This document shows, one piece after another, positions 49,982 through 58,101 of a DNA stretch of 64,000 nucleotides. The notes under the pieces were generated by a model. It did not search any database, had not been told where the DNA came from, and saw only the letters and a program-made list of their open reading frames with translations. A program made the position numbers and the translations under genes. Source of the DNA: Streptomyces sp. NBC_01381 (GTDB lineage Bacteria > Actinomycetota > Actinomycetes > Streptomycetales > Streptomycetaceae); the NCBI RefSeq assembly GCF_026340305.1, contig NZ_JAPEPI010000002.1:496001-560000 (forward strand). The letters are read 5' to 3'. Every line of letters begins with the position of its first letter. The first letter of the stretch is position 1.

Positions 49982-50623
49982 ATGAGGGGCGAACCCAGTT
50001 GCCCGAAGTGTGGTGGCCGGGTCAGGGCTCCCGGTCTCTTTGCCGACTCCTGGCAGTGCGATGTGCACGGGACCGTGCATCCGCTGCAGCCTGTGATCCC
50101 GCCCAGCGTCGAGGCCCTCCAAGTCGTGGTGCACCGTGCGCAGGTGCCCGTGTGGATGCCGTGGCCGCTGCCGGTGGGCTGGCTCTTCACGGGCGTGGCC
50201 TGCGCGGGCGACGACAGAAGCGGCGGCCGCGCGACCGCCGTGGCCTGCTCGGGGCCCGCACCGCTCGGCGGCATCGGCGAACTCGTCCTGGTCGCCGAGG
50301 AGCTCGGCGTCGGCCTCGGGGCGCGGTACGCCGGCGTCGACGGCCCGGACCCCGGCCCCTATCTGAACGTCGAGAAGCCGCCGCAGGCCAAGGTCCTGGC
50401 GGCCGGGCGGCCGACGCCGATGTGGCATGTGGCGGGCACGCCGGACGACCGGGCCGTCTTCGCGGGCGAGGCGCGGGGGCTCTGGCTGTGGGCGATCGCG
50501 TGGCCGGAGCAGTCGGGGCTCTTGATGTACGACGAGCTGGTCCTGACCGATCTGCGCGACGCGGGCGCCGAGGTGGACCTGCTGCCGTGCGGGGCGCTTT
50601 CGCCGCGGATCCTGATGCCGTGA
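49982..50623 (+). CDS. DUF6758-like protein with N-terminal zinc ribbon
   Basis: From ATG 49982 the protein has 213 residues. The N terminus has a zinc-ribbon pattern (CPKCGGRVRAPG, then WQCDVHG). The rest contains PLPVGWLFTGVACAGDDRSG, GIGELVLVAEELGVGLGARY and GEARGLWLWAIAWPEQSGLL. No enzyme motif is recognised. TTG 49973 lies closer to the GGGGAGG site and is an alternative start. A 22-base direct repeat covers the stop codon. Confidence 0.7.
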   Translation: MRGEPSCPKCGGRVRAPGLFADSWQCDVHGTVHPLQPVIPPSVEALQVVVHRAQVPVWMPWPLPVGWLFTGVACAGDDRSGGRATAVACSGPAPLGGIGELVLVAEELGVGLGARYAGVDGPDPGPYLNVEKPPQAKVLAAGRPTPMWHVAGTPDDRAVFAGEARGLWLWAIAWPEQSGLLMYDELVLTDLRDAGAEVDLLPCGALSPRILMP

Positions 50624-50659
50624 GGGTGTTCTGAAGGTGCCGTGACGGTGTCCTGAGGG
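50616..50659 (+). repeat. 22-bp tandem repeat over the stop of the DUF6758-like gene
   Basis: GCCGTGAGGGTGTTCTGAAG and two more bases at 50616-50637 recur at 50638-50659 with three changes, and a weaker third unit follows. The true stop is in the first copy; further TGA codons occur at the same places in the second. Confidence 0.7.
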
Positions 50660-50768
50660 TGCCGGTGCGGTGAGCGGGGTCTCCCTCGTGGCGGCCGGGG
50701 GAGCGTTCGATTCCCGTTATCCTTGAGCGTCCCCCTCGTCCGCCCCGTCAGAGCCTGGAGTCCGCGTC

Positions 50769-51635
50769 GTGCGCATCGATCTGCACACCCACTCCACCGC
50801 TTCCGACGGCACGGACACCCCGGCCGAGCTGGTGCGCAACGCCGCAGTGGCCGGGCTCGACGTCGTCGCCCTCACGGACCACGACACCACCCGCGGGTAC
50901 GCGGAAGCCGTCGCGGCCCTGCCCGCCGGACTGACCCTCGTCACCGGCGCCGAACTCTCCTGCCGCCTCGACGGCGTGGGCCTGCACATGCTGGCCTATC
51001 TCTTCGACCCCGACGAGCCCGAACTCGCCCGTGAGCGCGAGCTCGTGCGCGACGACCGGGTGCCGCGCGCGAAGACGATGATCGGCAAGCTCCAGGAGCT
51101 CGGCGTCCCCGTCACCTGGGAGCAGGTGGCGCGCATCGCGGGTGACGGCTCGGTCGGCCGCCCGCACATCGCCGAGGCCCTGGTGGAACTGGGCGTCGTA
51201 CGCAGCGTCTCGGACGCCTTCACGCCCGACTGGCTCGCCGACGGCGGCCGCGCGTACGCCGAGAAGCACGAGCTCGACCCCTTCGACGCGATCCGCCTGG
51301 TCAAGGCGGCGGGCGGCGTCACCGTCTTCGCGCACCCCGCGGCCGTCAAGCGCGGCCAGGTCGTGCCCGAGGCCGCGATAGCGGAGCTCGCCGCGGCGGG
51401 CCTCGACGGTGTCGAGGCCGACCACATGGACCACGACCCGGCCACCCGCGCCCGGCTGCACGGCCTCGCCACGGACCTCGGCCTCCTTGCCACCGGGTCG
51501 AGCGACTACCACGGCAGCCGCAAGACGTGCGTGCTCGGGGAGTTCACCACCGACCCCGAGATCTACGGGGAGATCACGCGCCGCGCGACCGGGGCGTTCC
51601 CCGTGCCGGGCGCCGGTGGACGCCCCTCCGCGTAG
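50769..51635 (+). CDS. PHP-domain phosphoesterase
   Basis: The 288-residue protein starts at GTG 50769 and has the polymerase/histidinol-phosphatase metal sites in order: LHTHST (His6, His8), LTDHD, GAELSC, a mid-protein GRPHIAEALV, FAHPAA and SSDYHG. Such YciV/TrpH-like enzymes hydrolyse 3',5'-bisphosphates or short RNAs with Mn2+ or similar metals in the cytosol. It is followed by marC on the same strand. Confidence 0.9.
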   Translation: MRIDLHTHSTASDGTDTPAELVRNAAVAGLDVVALTDHDTTRGYAEAVAALPAGLTLVTGAELSCRLDGVGLHMLAYLFDPDEPELARERELVRDDRVPRAKTMIGKLQELGVPVTWEQVARIAGDGSVGRPHIAEALVELGVVRSVSDAFTPDWLADGGRAYAEKHELDPFDAIRLVKAAGGVTVFAHPAAVKRGQVVPEAAIAELAAAGLDGVEADHMDHDPATRARLHGLATDLGLLATGSSDYHGSRKTCVLGEFTTDPEIYGEITRRATGAFPVPGAGGRPSA

Positions 51636-51709
51636 TCCTCACTTCCACCTTTTCGCCGTCGCCCTTCCGTGCGGCGTCTTCGTACGACTCTCTCTGCAAG
51701 GCCATCACT

Positions 51710-52315
51710 GTGTTCGACGTCGCCGTCTTCGGCTCTCTCTTCCTCACCCTTTTTGTCATCATGGATCCCCCTGGGATCACCCCGATCTTCCTCGGGCTCA
51801 CCTCCGGCCGACCCGCCAAGGTGCAGAAGAAGATGGCCTTCCAGGCCGTGTGCGTCGCCTTCGGCGTGATCGCGGTCTTCGGGCTCCTTGGCCATCAGAT
51901 CCTCGAATACCTGCATGTCTCCGTCCCCGCGCTGATGATCGCGGGCGGTCTGCTGCTCCTGCTCATCGCGCTCGACCTGCTCACCGGCAAGACGGACGAG
52001 CCGAAGCAGACCAAGGACGTCAACGTCGCCCTCGTGCCGCTCGGCATGCCGCTGCTCGCCGGGCCCGGCGCCATCGTCTCCGTCATCCTGGCCGTGCAGA
52101 ACGCCGACAGCGTCGGTACGCAGATCTCCGTCTGGGCGGCGATCGTGGCGATGCACGTCGTGCTGTGGCTGGTGATGCGCTACTCGCTGCTGATCATCCG
52201 CGTCATCAAGGACGGCGGCGTGGTCCTGGTGACCCGGCTCGCGGGCATGATGCTCTCCGCGATCGCGGTGCAGCAGATCATCAACGGCGTGACCCAGGTG
52301 ATCCAGGGCAGCTAG
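51710..52315 (+). CDS. MarC-family integral membrane protein
   Basis: From GTG 51710 the protein has 201 residues and six hydrophobic helices, with the family signature FVIMDPPGITPIFLGLT in helix 1 and VALVPLGMPLLAGPGAIVSV in the middle. MarC was once linked to multiple antibiotic resistance, but its role remains unclear. A strong hairpin at 52328-52367 ends the unit. Confidence 0.88.
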   Translation: MFDVAVFGSLFLTLFVIMDPPGITPIFLGLTSGRPAKVQKKMAFQAVCVAFGVIAVFGLLGHQILEYLHVSVPALMIAGGLLLLLIALDLLTGKTDEPKQTKDVNVALVPLGMPLLAGPGAIVSVILAVQNADSVGTQISVWAAIVAMHVVLWLVMRYSLLIIRVIKDGGVVLVTRLAGMMLSAIAVQQIINGVTQVIQGS

Positions 52316-52327
52316 CCGCCGGGCATA

Positions 52328-52367
52328 CGAAGGGCCCCCGTACTCGACTGAGTACGGGGGCCCTTCG
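52328..52367. terminator. 18-bp perfect hairpin after marC
   Basis: Bases 52328-52345 are the exact reverse complement of 52350-52367 around a 4-base loop. It lies between convergent genes (marC-like and the 50-codon gene) and can serve both. Confidence 0.82.
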
Positions 52368-52376
52368 ACGTCTGCG

Positions 52377-52529
52377 TTACGAGGCCGGGGATTCGGCCGG
52401 TCGGATGTAGATGCGCTGGCCGATCGCTGCGGCCTGCTGCACCATCCGGTTGACGGAGGCGGCGTCTACGACGGTCCGGTCCACGGCAGCGCCGTCGACG
52501 TCGTCGAGTCGCATGATTTCGAAGCGCAT
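52377..52529 (-). CDS. 50-residue protein of unknown function
   Basis: A minus-strand gene of 50 codons starts at ATG 52529 behind AAGGGAG and ends at 52377. The protein begins MRFEIMRLDDVDGAAVDRTV and ends IGQRIYIRPAESPAS, with a helical middle (AASVNRMVQQAAAIG). Codon use is as GC-rich as in the neighbours, the start is well placed and a strong terminator follows, so it is very probably real. I do not recognise a named family. Function is unknown. Confidence 0.75.
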   Translation of the reverse strand: MRFEIMRLDDVDGAAVDRTVVDAASVNRMVQQAAAIGQRIYIRPAESPAS

Positions 52530-52740
52530 AAGGCTTCTCCCTTCGTCTGGTCATCCTCCTGAAGGAGAACTACTGGTGTGAGCGGAGCGCGGGGCATCGG
52601 TGTCCCGCGTTCCATACGGGTACAACGGGTTGCCCCATGCAAACATTCCCTACGCTAAGGAAATTTTTCGACAGCCTAATTACTCGCGGGTAGCGAGACC
52701 GGTTGTGTTCGCAGCGTGACCAGCGGGACAATGTGCACCA

Positions 52741-53640
52741 ATGGACGCAGAAACCGAGATCAGAGCCCAGCTTGAGCGCGCCAACAGCCTTCTCGAGCGG
52801 ATGCTCGCCGAGGTGGCGAAGACACCGTCGACGCACGCGATCTTCGTCGACGCGGGGTATGTGTACGCGGCGGCGGGCCGGCTCGCGGTCGGCACCGAGG
52901 ACCGGCGGGCCTTCGACCTGGACGCGGAGGGCCTGATCGAGGCGTTCATCGACAAGGCCCGCACGATCTTCGCGGACAGCAGGCTGCTGCGCGTCTACTG
53001 GTACGACGGTGCGCGGCGCCGCATCCACACGATGGAGCAGCAGTCGATCGCGGAGCTCCCGGACGTCAAGGTGCGCCTCGGCAACCTCAACGCGAACAAC
53101 CAGCAGAAGGGCGTCGACTCCCTCATCAGGACCGACCTGGAGTCACTGGCCAGGCACCGCGCGATCAGCGACGCGGCACTGATCGGGGGCGACGAGGACC
53201 TGGTCTCGGCGGTGGAGGCGGCGCAGGGGTACGGCGCGCGGGTCCATCTCTGGGGCATCGAGGCGGCCGAAGGCGGCCGCAACCAGGCGGAGCCGCTGCT
53301 CTGGGAGGTCGACAGCCAGCGGACGTTCGACCTCGATTTCTTCAAGCCGTACGTGTCGCGGCGCACCGTCGCGGCGACGTACGAGACGCTCGGCACGCCC
53401 CGGCCCTCCCGCGAGGACGTGCGCTTCGTGGGCGCGCAGATCGCCGCGAAGTGGCTGGCGGCGCGGGGGCGCGAGGCGCTGGTGGACCTGCTGCCGGGGC
53501 ATCCCTACCTGCCCGGTTCGGTCGATCAGGAACTCCTGGTGGAGGCGGAGAAGCTGCTTGCCTACTCGCTGCGGGGTCAGTCGGATCTGCGGCGGGCGCT
53601 GCGGGACGGCTTCTGGGAACACCTGCAGACGCAGTACTGA
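52741..53640 (+). CDS. NYN-domain (PIN-like) putative RNase
   Basis: The 299-residue protein has a NYN domain with acidic metal-binding residues: AIFVDAGYVYAAAG, KGVDSLIRTDLESLARHRAI and ALIGGDEDLVSAVEAAQGYG. The C-terminal part (LVDLLPGHPYLPGSVDQELL, LRRALRDGFWEHL) resembles a small helical domain often fused to NYN. Members cleave or bind RNA. It is a single gene, divergent from the 50-codon gene. Confidence 0.85.
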   Translation: MDAETEIRAQLERANSLLERMLAEVAKTPSTHAIFVDAGYVYAAAGRLAVGTEDRRAFDLDAEGLIEAFIDKARTIFADSRLLRVYWYDGARRRIHTMEQQSIAELPDVKVRLGNLNANNQQKGVDSLIRTDLESLARHRAISDAALIGGDEDLVSAVEAAQGYGARVHLWGIEAAEGGRNQAEPLLWEVDSQRTFDLDFFKPYVSRRTVAATYETLGTPRPSREDVRFVGAQIAAKWLAARGREALVDLLPGHPYLPGSVDQELLVEAEKLLAYSLRGQSDLRRALRDGFWEHLQTQY

Positions 53641-53659
53641 GCCCTCGGGGAACCGCGGG

Positions 53660-54355
53660 TCAGCTCTCGACGACGCCCAGCTGCTGCATGAGGCCGAGGT
53701 CGTCCACGTTCCACCAGCTCTCCGCCATCTTGCCGCCCTTGCAGCGGAAGGTCGCGTGGCCGGTGCCGGCGACATCGCGGCCGGTCGCTTCCAGGCCCTG
53801 GTACGGGCCGACGTGGCGGCCCTTGAACGAGAACCGCGCGCACACCAGATCGCCGTCGGCCATCAGGCTCTCCACGGTGGCCGTCGGGTGGAACCCCTCC
53901 ACGATCTCCCGGTTCGAGACCTTGACCTCCGCCAGGCCCGCGTCATAGGAGGCCTGCGACGGGTCGTGCTCCCGATAGTCGGCGGTACACATCCCGTCCA
54001 TCGCGTCGATGTCGCCCTTGTTCACCACTTCCTCGAAGAAGCCGCTGACCACGCTCTTGTTCAGCTGCTCGTCGCGCAGGACGTCGAGGTCGGTGAACGA
54101 CGGCGCCTCGTCGCAGAGCGCGACCATCTCCCGGAAGATCCGGTCCGTTTCCGGCAGCTGCGAGTTCGCCATCGCTGCCTCGTAGGACGGAAACTCCACG
54201 ATTTCCATCAGGTGAGTGGAGTCGGAGCGGTCCCGGCCCATCATGGCGTGGGTGGCCGTCCGCTTGCCCTGGGTGGCTTCGACCCAGGTGTCCATCACCT
54301 TGTTCAGCGCGTCGATCTGATGCGTCTTGCAGTCGATGACCTGGACGAATGTCAT
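53660..54355 (-). CDS. fusion of ABM-like and SnoaL-like (NTF2 fold) domains
   Basis: From ATG 54355 (AGGAGGCAGG upstream) the protein has 231 residues. The first 95 or so resemble the dimeric alpha/beta barrel of antibiotic-biosynthesis monooxygenases (VQVIDCKTHQIDALNKVMDT, MEIVEFPSYEAAMANSQL). The rest is a SnoaL-type polyketide-cyclase-like domain (FFEEVVNKGDIDAMDGMCTA, FSFKGRHVGPYQGLEATGRD). Enzymes with either fold act on polyketides or small hydrophobic molecules, but no biosynthetic cluster surrounds it. Confidence 0.78.
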   Translation of the reverse strand: MTFVQVIDCKTHQIDALNKVMDTWVEATQGKRTATHAMMGRDRSDSTHLMEIVEFPSYEAAMANSQLPETDRIFREMVALCDEAPSFTDLDVLRDEQLNKSVVSGFFEEVVNKGDIDAMDGMCTADYREHDPSQASYDAGLAEVKVSNREIVEGFHPTATVESLMADGDLVCARFSFKGRHVGPYQGLEATGRDVAGTGHATFRCKGGKMAESWWNVDDLGLMQQLGVVES

Positions 54356-54398
54356 GACGCCTGCCTCCTGTAATGGGGCCGTACGTAGCCCTTTCAGG

Positions 54399-55271
54399 CT
54401 AGGCCCGCCCCAGGTGGCTGTCCTCCCAGAAGGCGAGGAGCGCGGCGGCGGTCTCTTCCGGGCGGTCGGTGTTGGGGGAGTGCTCGGCGCCGGTGATGAC
54501 GGTGCGGTGGGCGCGCAGACGCTTGGCCATGTCATCGAGCCAGGCGACGGGCCAGGTGTCGTCGCGCTCGCCCGAGATGACGTGCTTGGGCAGCGGCGTC
54601 GCGGCGAGTTCCGTGACGCGGTCGGGCTCGGCGCAGAGCTGCTTGCCGGTGGTGATGAGCTGGGCCGGGCTGTGCCGCAGCCAGCGCTCGCGGAGCGCCT
54701 CGTCGCCGTCGAGGTCCGTGTCCTCCGGCGGGTCATGGGCCTGGATGGCCTCCCAGGCCTCGGCCATCGACAGTACGGCGAGGGCGTCGGTCAGCATCTT
54801 GGCGCGGGCCTGCTGGGAGGGGGAGATCTGGGCGGGGCCCGATGACATGAGGGTGAGCGAGGCGAAGGTGCCCGCGCCGGTGCCGGGGGCCCGCAGGACC
54901 GCCGCGCGGGCGATCTGGCCGCCGAGTGAGTGGCCGAGGAGGTGGAGCGGTCCGCCGCCGACCGCTGCGGCCTGGGCGAGCACGTCGCTCGCCAACTCCC
55001 CCTGGGCGTAAGGGGATTCATTGTCCGCCGGGCCGGCGCTCTCGTACTGTCCGCGGCCGTCCACGGAGACCGCGCGGTACCCGGCGTCGGCGATGGGCCT
55101 GAGGAGGGCGATGAAGTCCTCCTTGCTGCCGGTGAACCCGGGCAGCAGCAGGACGGTGCCTCTGGCCTCGCCGGCCGGGCGGGCGTCGAGGGTGGCGAAG
55201 TCGCCGCGCGCGGTGTGGAGGGCGTGGGCGGCTACGCCGGGGGGCGGGGTGAAGGTGGGGGGCCTGCTCAT
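54399..55271 (-). CDS. alpha/beta hydrolase
   Basis: The 290-residue protein has the lid-less hydrolase order: VLLLPGFTGSKEDFIALL with oxyanion loop, DGRGQYES, the nucleophile elbow GHSLGGQIARA, ISGERDDTWPV for the acid strand and a C-terminal AEHSPNTDRPE with the His. It resembles non-heme haloperoxidase or ester/lactone hydrolases. The start at 55271 is the first in-frame ATG. Substrate unknown. Confidence 0.85.
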   Translation of the reverse strand: MSRPPTFTPPPGVAAHALHTARGDFATLDARPAGEARGTVLLLPGFTGSKEDFIALLRPIADAGYRAVSVDGRGQYESAGPADNESPYAQGELASDVLAQAAAVGGGPLHLLGHSLGGQIARAAVLRAPGTGAGTFASLTLMSSGPAQISPSQQARAKMLTDALAVLSMAEAWEAIQAHDPPEDTDLDGDEALRERWLRHSPAQLITTGKQLCAEPDRVTELAATPLPKHVISGERDDTWPVAWLDDMAKRLRAHRTVITGAEHSPNTDRPEETAAALLAFWEDSHLGRA

Positions 55272-55393
55272 GGCTTGAGGCTATCGGCAGGGGCGGGCTG
55301 GGGGCTTGGGGCGGGGCTGCGGGGTGATCGGGTGGGTGGGCGGGAAAGATCCGCCGCGGAGCGGCGGGCCAGGTGGGAGCGGACCGCAACGCC

Positions 55394-55427
55394 GAAGGCC
55401 CGGTACCCCAAGGGGAACCGGGCCTTC
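55394..55427 (-). terminator. hairpin after the helicase gene
   Basis: GAAGGCCCGGT at 55394-55404 pairs with ACCGGGCCTTC at 55417-55427, and CCCC/GGGG pair inside. It lies 20 bases after the helicase stop on the minus strand. Confidence 0.75.
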
Positions 55428-55446
55428 GTAAGACGACGGGCCGAGC

Positions 55447-56130
55447 CTACTCGGCCGCCTCCGCGGTCTTCCGCGTACGCCGACGAGGCTTCGCGATCGT
55501 CGCCTCGGGGGCATCGACCTCAGCCGTGGCGGCAACAGCCTTCCGCGTACGGCGACGCGGCTTCGACTCCTCCGTCGGCTGAGCGGGGATCTCCGCCTCG
55601 ACGACGGTCTCCGCAACCTTCTTCGTACGGCGACGCGGCTTGGCGGGGGCCTCGGCCTCCACCGCCTCGACGGTGTCGACCACGGTCTCCGCAGCCTTCT
55701 TGGTGCGGCGACGCGGCTTCGCGGGGGCTTCCGCCTCCACGGCCTCGACGACGGTCTCCGCGGCCTTCTTCGTGCGGCGGCGCGGCTTGGCGGGGGCCTC
55801 GGCCTCCGCTGCCTCCACTGCCTCGACGGTGTCGACGACGGCCTCCGCGGCCTTCTTCGTACGGCGGCGCGGCTTGGCGGGGGCCTCGGCCTCCACGGCC
55901 TCGACCGTGTCGACCACGGTCTCCGCGGCCTTCTTCGTACGGCGGCGCGGCTTCGCGGGGGCCTCAGCCTCCACGACCTCCGCAGTCTCGACGACGGTCT
56001 CCGCGGCCTTGCGGGTGCGGCGGCGCGGCTTGGCGGGGGCCTCGGCCTCCACCGCCTCGACGGTGTCGACGACGGCCTCCGCGGCCTTCCGCGTACGGCG
56101 ACGCGGCTTCGCGGGAGCCTCGGGCTCGGC
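55447..56130 (-). repeat. tandem coding repeats of the helicase tail
   Basis: The 3' part of the helicase gene consists of units of about 60-90 bases encoding APAKPRRRTKKAAETVVD plus an acidic EAVEAE spacer. Nine KPRRRT copies can be counted, in order with small variations (RK or KK, ETVV or EAVV). The length of the acidic spacer varies most. Repeats like this can expand or contract by slippage or recombination. Confidence 0.85.
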
Positions 56131-57732
56131 CTCCGGCACCGTGGTGGCCTCGACCGTGGCGACCGCAGCCTCCGCGGCCTCACCGGAACGCGTCCGGCGC
56201 CGGCGGCGCGGCGCGCGCGGCTCGGTCGGCTCCACAGGAGCGGCGGCGGGCGCCGGCTCCGGGGACGCCGGGGTCTCGACCGACGGGGTCGCCGTCGCGT
56301 CCAGCGGGCTGCCCGAGCGCGTACGGCGCCGGCGGCGCGGCGTACGAGCCGGACGCTCCTCGGACGCGGGAGCGGCAGCGGGACCGGAGGAACGGCCACG
56401 GTCCTGCGAGCGGCCGTTGCCGCGGCCCCCGCGGGCGCCACGCCCGCCCGTCTCGCCCAGGTCCTCGATCTCCTCCGCGCCCAGACCCGCACGGGTCCGC
56501 TCGGTACGCGGAAGGACACCCTTGGTGCCCGCCGGGATGCTCAGCTCCTCGAAGAGGTGCGGAGAGCTCGAGTACGTCTCGACCGGGTCGGCGAAGCCGA
56601 GGTCGAGCGCCTTGTTGATCAGCTGCCAGCGCGGGATGTCGTCCCAGTCGACCAGCGTGATCGCGATGCCCTTGGCACCCGCGCGGCCGGTGCGGCCGAT
56701 GCGGTGCAGGTACGTCTTCTCGTCCTCGGGGGACTGGTAGTTGATGACGTGCGTGACGCCCTCGACGTCGATGCCGCGGGCGGCGACGTCGGTGCAGACG
56801 AGCACGTCCACCTTGCCGTTGCGGAACGCGCGCAGCGCCTGCTCACGGGCGCCCTGCCCGAGGTCGCCGTGCACGGCGCCGGAGGCGAAGCCGCGCTTCT
56901 CGAGCTGCTCGGCGATGTCGGCGGCGGTCCGCTTCGTACGGCAGAAGATCATCGCGAGCCCGCGGCCGTCGGCCTGCAGGATGCGCGCGATCATCTCGGG
57001 CTTGTCCATGTTGTGCGCGCGGTAGACGAACTGCGCGGTGTTCGCGACGGTCTGGCCCTCGTCGTCCGGCGCGGTGGCGCGGATGTGCGTCGGCTGCGAC
57101 ATGTAGCGGCGCGCGAGGCCGATGACGGCGCCCGGCATGGTCGCCGAGAACAGCATCGTCTGACGCTTGGCCGGCAGCATGTTGATGATCCGCTCGACGT
57201 CGGGCAGGAAGCCCAGGTCGAGCATCTCGTCGGCCTCGTCGAGGACGAGGCACTTGACGTGCTTGAGGTCGAGCTTGCGCTGACCGGCGAGGTCGAGCAG
57301 CCGGCCCGGCGTGCCGACGACGATGTCGACGCCCTTCTTGAGCGCCTCGACCTGCGGCTCGTAGGCACGGCCGCCGTATATGGCGAGGACGCGTACGTTC
57401 CGCGCCTTGCCGGCGGTGAGCAGGTCGTTGGTGACCTGCTGGCACAGCTCACGCGTGGGGACGACGATGAGGGCCTGCGGCGCCTCGGTCAGCTGCTCGG
57501 GCTTGGCCCGGCCGGCCTCGACGTCCGCGGGGACGGTGACGCGCTCCAGGAGCGGGAGACCGAAGCCGAGCGTCTTGCCGGTGCCGGTCTTGGCCTGGCC
57601 GATGACGTCGGTGCCGGAGAGGGCAACGGGGAGCGTCATCTCTTGGATGGGGAACGGGCTGATGATGCCGACGGCCTCAAGGGCCTCGGCCGTCTCGGGG
57701 AGAATCCCGAGATCGCGGAAAGTCGTAGTCAG
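55447..57732 (-). CDS. rhlE: DEAD-box RNA helicase with basic repeat tail and apparent CTG start
   Basis: The helicase core has the Q motif (VGIISPFPIQ), motif I AKTGTGKT, PTRELC, DEAD motif VLDEADEMLD, SAT in LFSATMPGA and HRIGRTGRAG. The first ATG in frame (57639) lies after the Q motif, so it cannot be the true start. Upstream the frame is open to a TAG with no ATG, GTG or TTG. CTG 57730-57732 (giving LTTTFRDLGILPETAEALEA) matches the family N terminus and has AGAGG 7 bases before it. It gives 761 residues. The tail (about residues 430-761) is low-complexity with nine KPRRRT repeats that probably bind RNA. It is a relative of Rv3211/RhlE and unwinds structured RNA. Confidence 0.9.
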   Translation of the reverse strand: MTTTFRDLGILPETAEALEAVGIISPFPIQEMTLPVALSGTDVIGQAKTGTGKTLGFGLPLLERVTVPADVEAGRAKPEQLTEAPQALIVVPTRELCQQVTNDLLTAGKARNVRVLAIYGGRAYEPQVEALKKGVDIVVGTPGRLLDLAGQRKLDLKHVKCLVLDEADEMLDLGFLPDVERIINMLPAKRQTMLFSATMPGAVIGLARRYMSQPTHIRATAPDDEGQTVANTAQFVYRAHNMDKPEMIARILQADGRGLAMIFCRTKRTAADIAEQLEKRGFASGAVHGDLGQGAREQALRAFRNGKVDVLVCTDVAARGIDVEGVTHVINYQSPEDEKTYLHRIGRTGRAGAKGIAITLVDWDDIPRWQLINKALDLGFADPVETYSSSPHLFEELSIPAGTKGVLPRTERTRAGLGAEEIEDLGETGGRGARGGRGNGRSQDRGRSSGPAAAPASEERPARTPRRRRRTRSGSPLDATATPSVETPASPEPAPAAAPVEPTEPRAPRRRRRTRSGEAAEAAVATVEATTVPEAEPEAPAKPRRRTRKAAEAVVDTVEAVEAEAPAKPRRRTRKAAETVVETAEVVEAEAPAKPRRRTKKAAETVVDTVEAVEAEAPAKPRRRTKKAAEAVVDTVEAVEAAEAEAPAKPRRRTKKAAETVVEAVEAEAPAKPRRRTKKAAETVVDTVEAVEAEAPAKPRRRTKKVAETVVEAEIPAQPTEESKPRRRTRKAVAATAEVDAPEATIAKPRRRTRKTAEAAE

Positions 57733-57857
57733 GGCATTGCCTCTTCTGTGAGACGCGGCCTGAGGCGAACGCTGGGGGTCGTGACCGTGCCACTACCGCC
57801 GGCTGCTTGGGGGGCGGGCCGGGGGCGCGGGACCACTGCCTGCGCTCGAGCGCTCAT
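57729..57857 (-). CDS. 42-codon upstream ORF overlapping the helicase CTG start
   Basis: ATG 57857 opens a frame of 42 residues starting MSARAQAVVPRPRPAPQAAG, ending EEAMP and then TGA at 57729-57731. The stop shares two bases with the helicase CTG (CTGA), the same geometry as ATGA overlaps between coupled genes. GGAGGG lies about 12 bases before its ATG, and the frame has several prolines. It may be a leader that feeds ribosomes to the CTG start. Whether it is translated is not known. Confidence 0.45.
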   Translation of the reverse strand: MSARAQAVVPRPRPAPQAAGGSGTVTTPSVRLRPRLTEEAMP

Positions 57858-57882
57858 ACCGCTGAGGTTCCCTCCTCGTGCC

Positions 57883-57899
57883 GTACGCACTGTGCGTAC
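57883..57899. promoter_or_regulatory. palindrome GTACGCAC-T-GTGCGTAC in the helicase leader
   Basis: GTACGCAC at 57883-57890 and GTGCGTAC at 57892-57899 form a perfect 8-base palindrome around one base, 26 bases upstream of the small ORF. It may be an operator or an mRNA stem in the 5' leader of the helicase. Confidence 0.4.
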
Positions 57900-58101
57900 C
57901 GCCTGGAGGGCTGTCGGGTCGGAGCCGATCGGGCCTCCGACCGGGCATCCTCATTCATACGGCCCGACGAATATTCGGCGGGCGCTTTATCACTGTACCC
58001 CGGAATCCCGCAGCCGTGTCTGGCGAATTGGTCACGTAGTCGTAGTCACAGTCACTGACCAGGCCCTTACGCGTTGCTGCGAGCGGGCTATTGTGCGGTT
58101 T

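Noticed and set aside
55352..55368. Hairpin CCGCCG-5-CGGCGG as a terminator of the hydrolase gene
   Set aside because: It lies upstream of that minus-strand gene's start, so it cannot terminate it; the helicase hairpin at 55394-55427 is the better-placed terminator.
56557..58101. Plus-strand open frame extending the ferritin-like gene upstream by over 500 codons
   Set aside because: It runs opposite the helicase core. The ferritin-like fold starts after ATG 58102.
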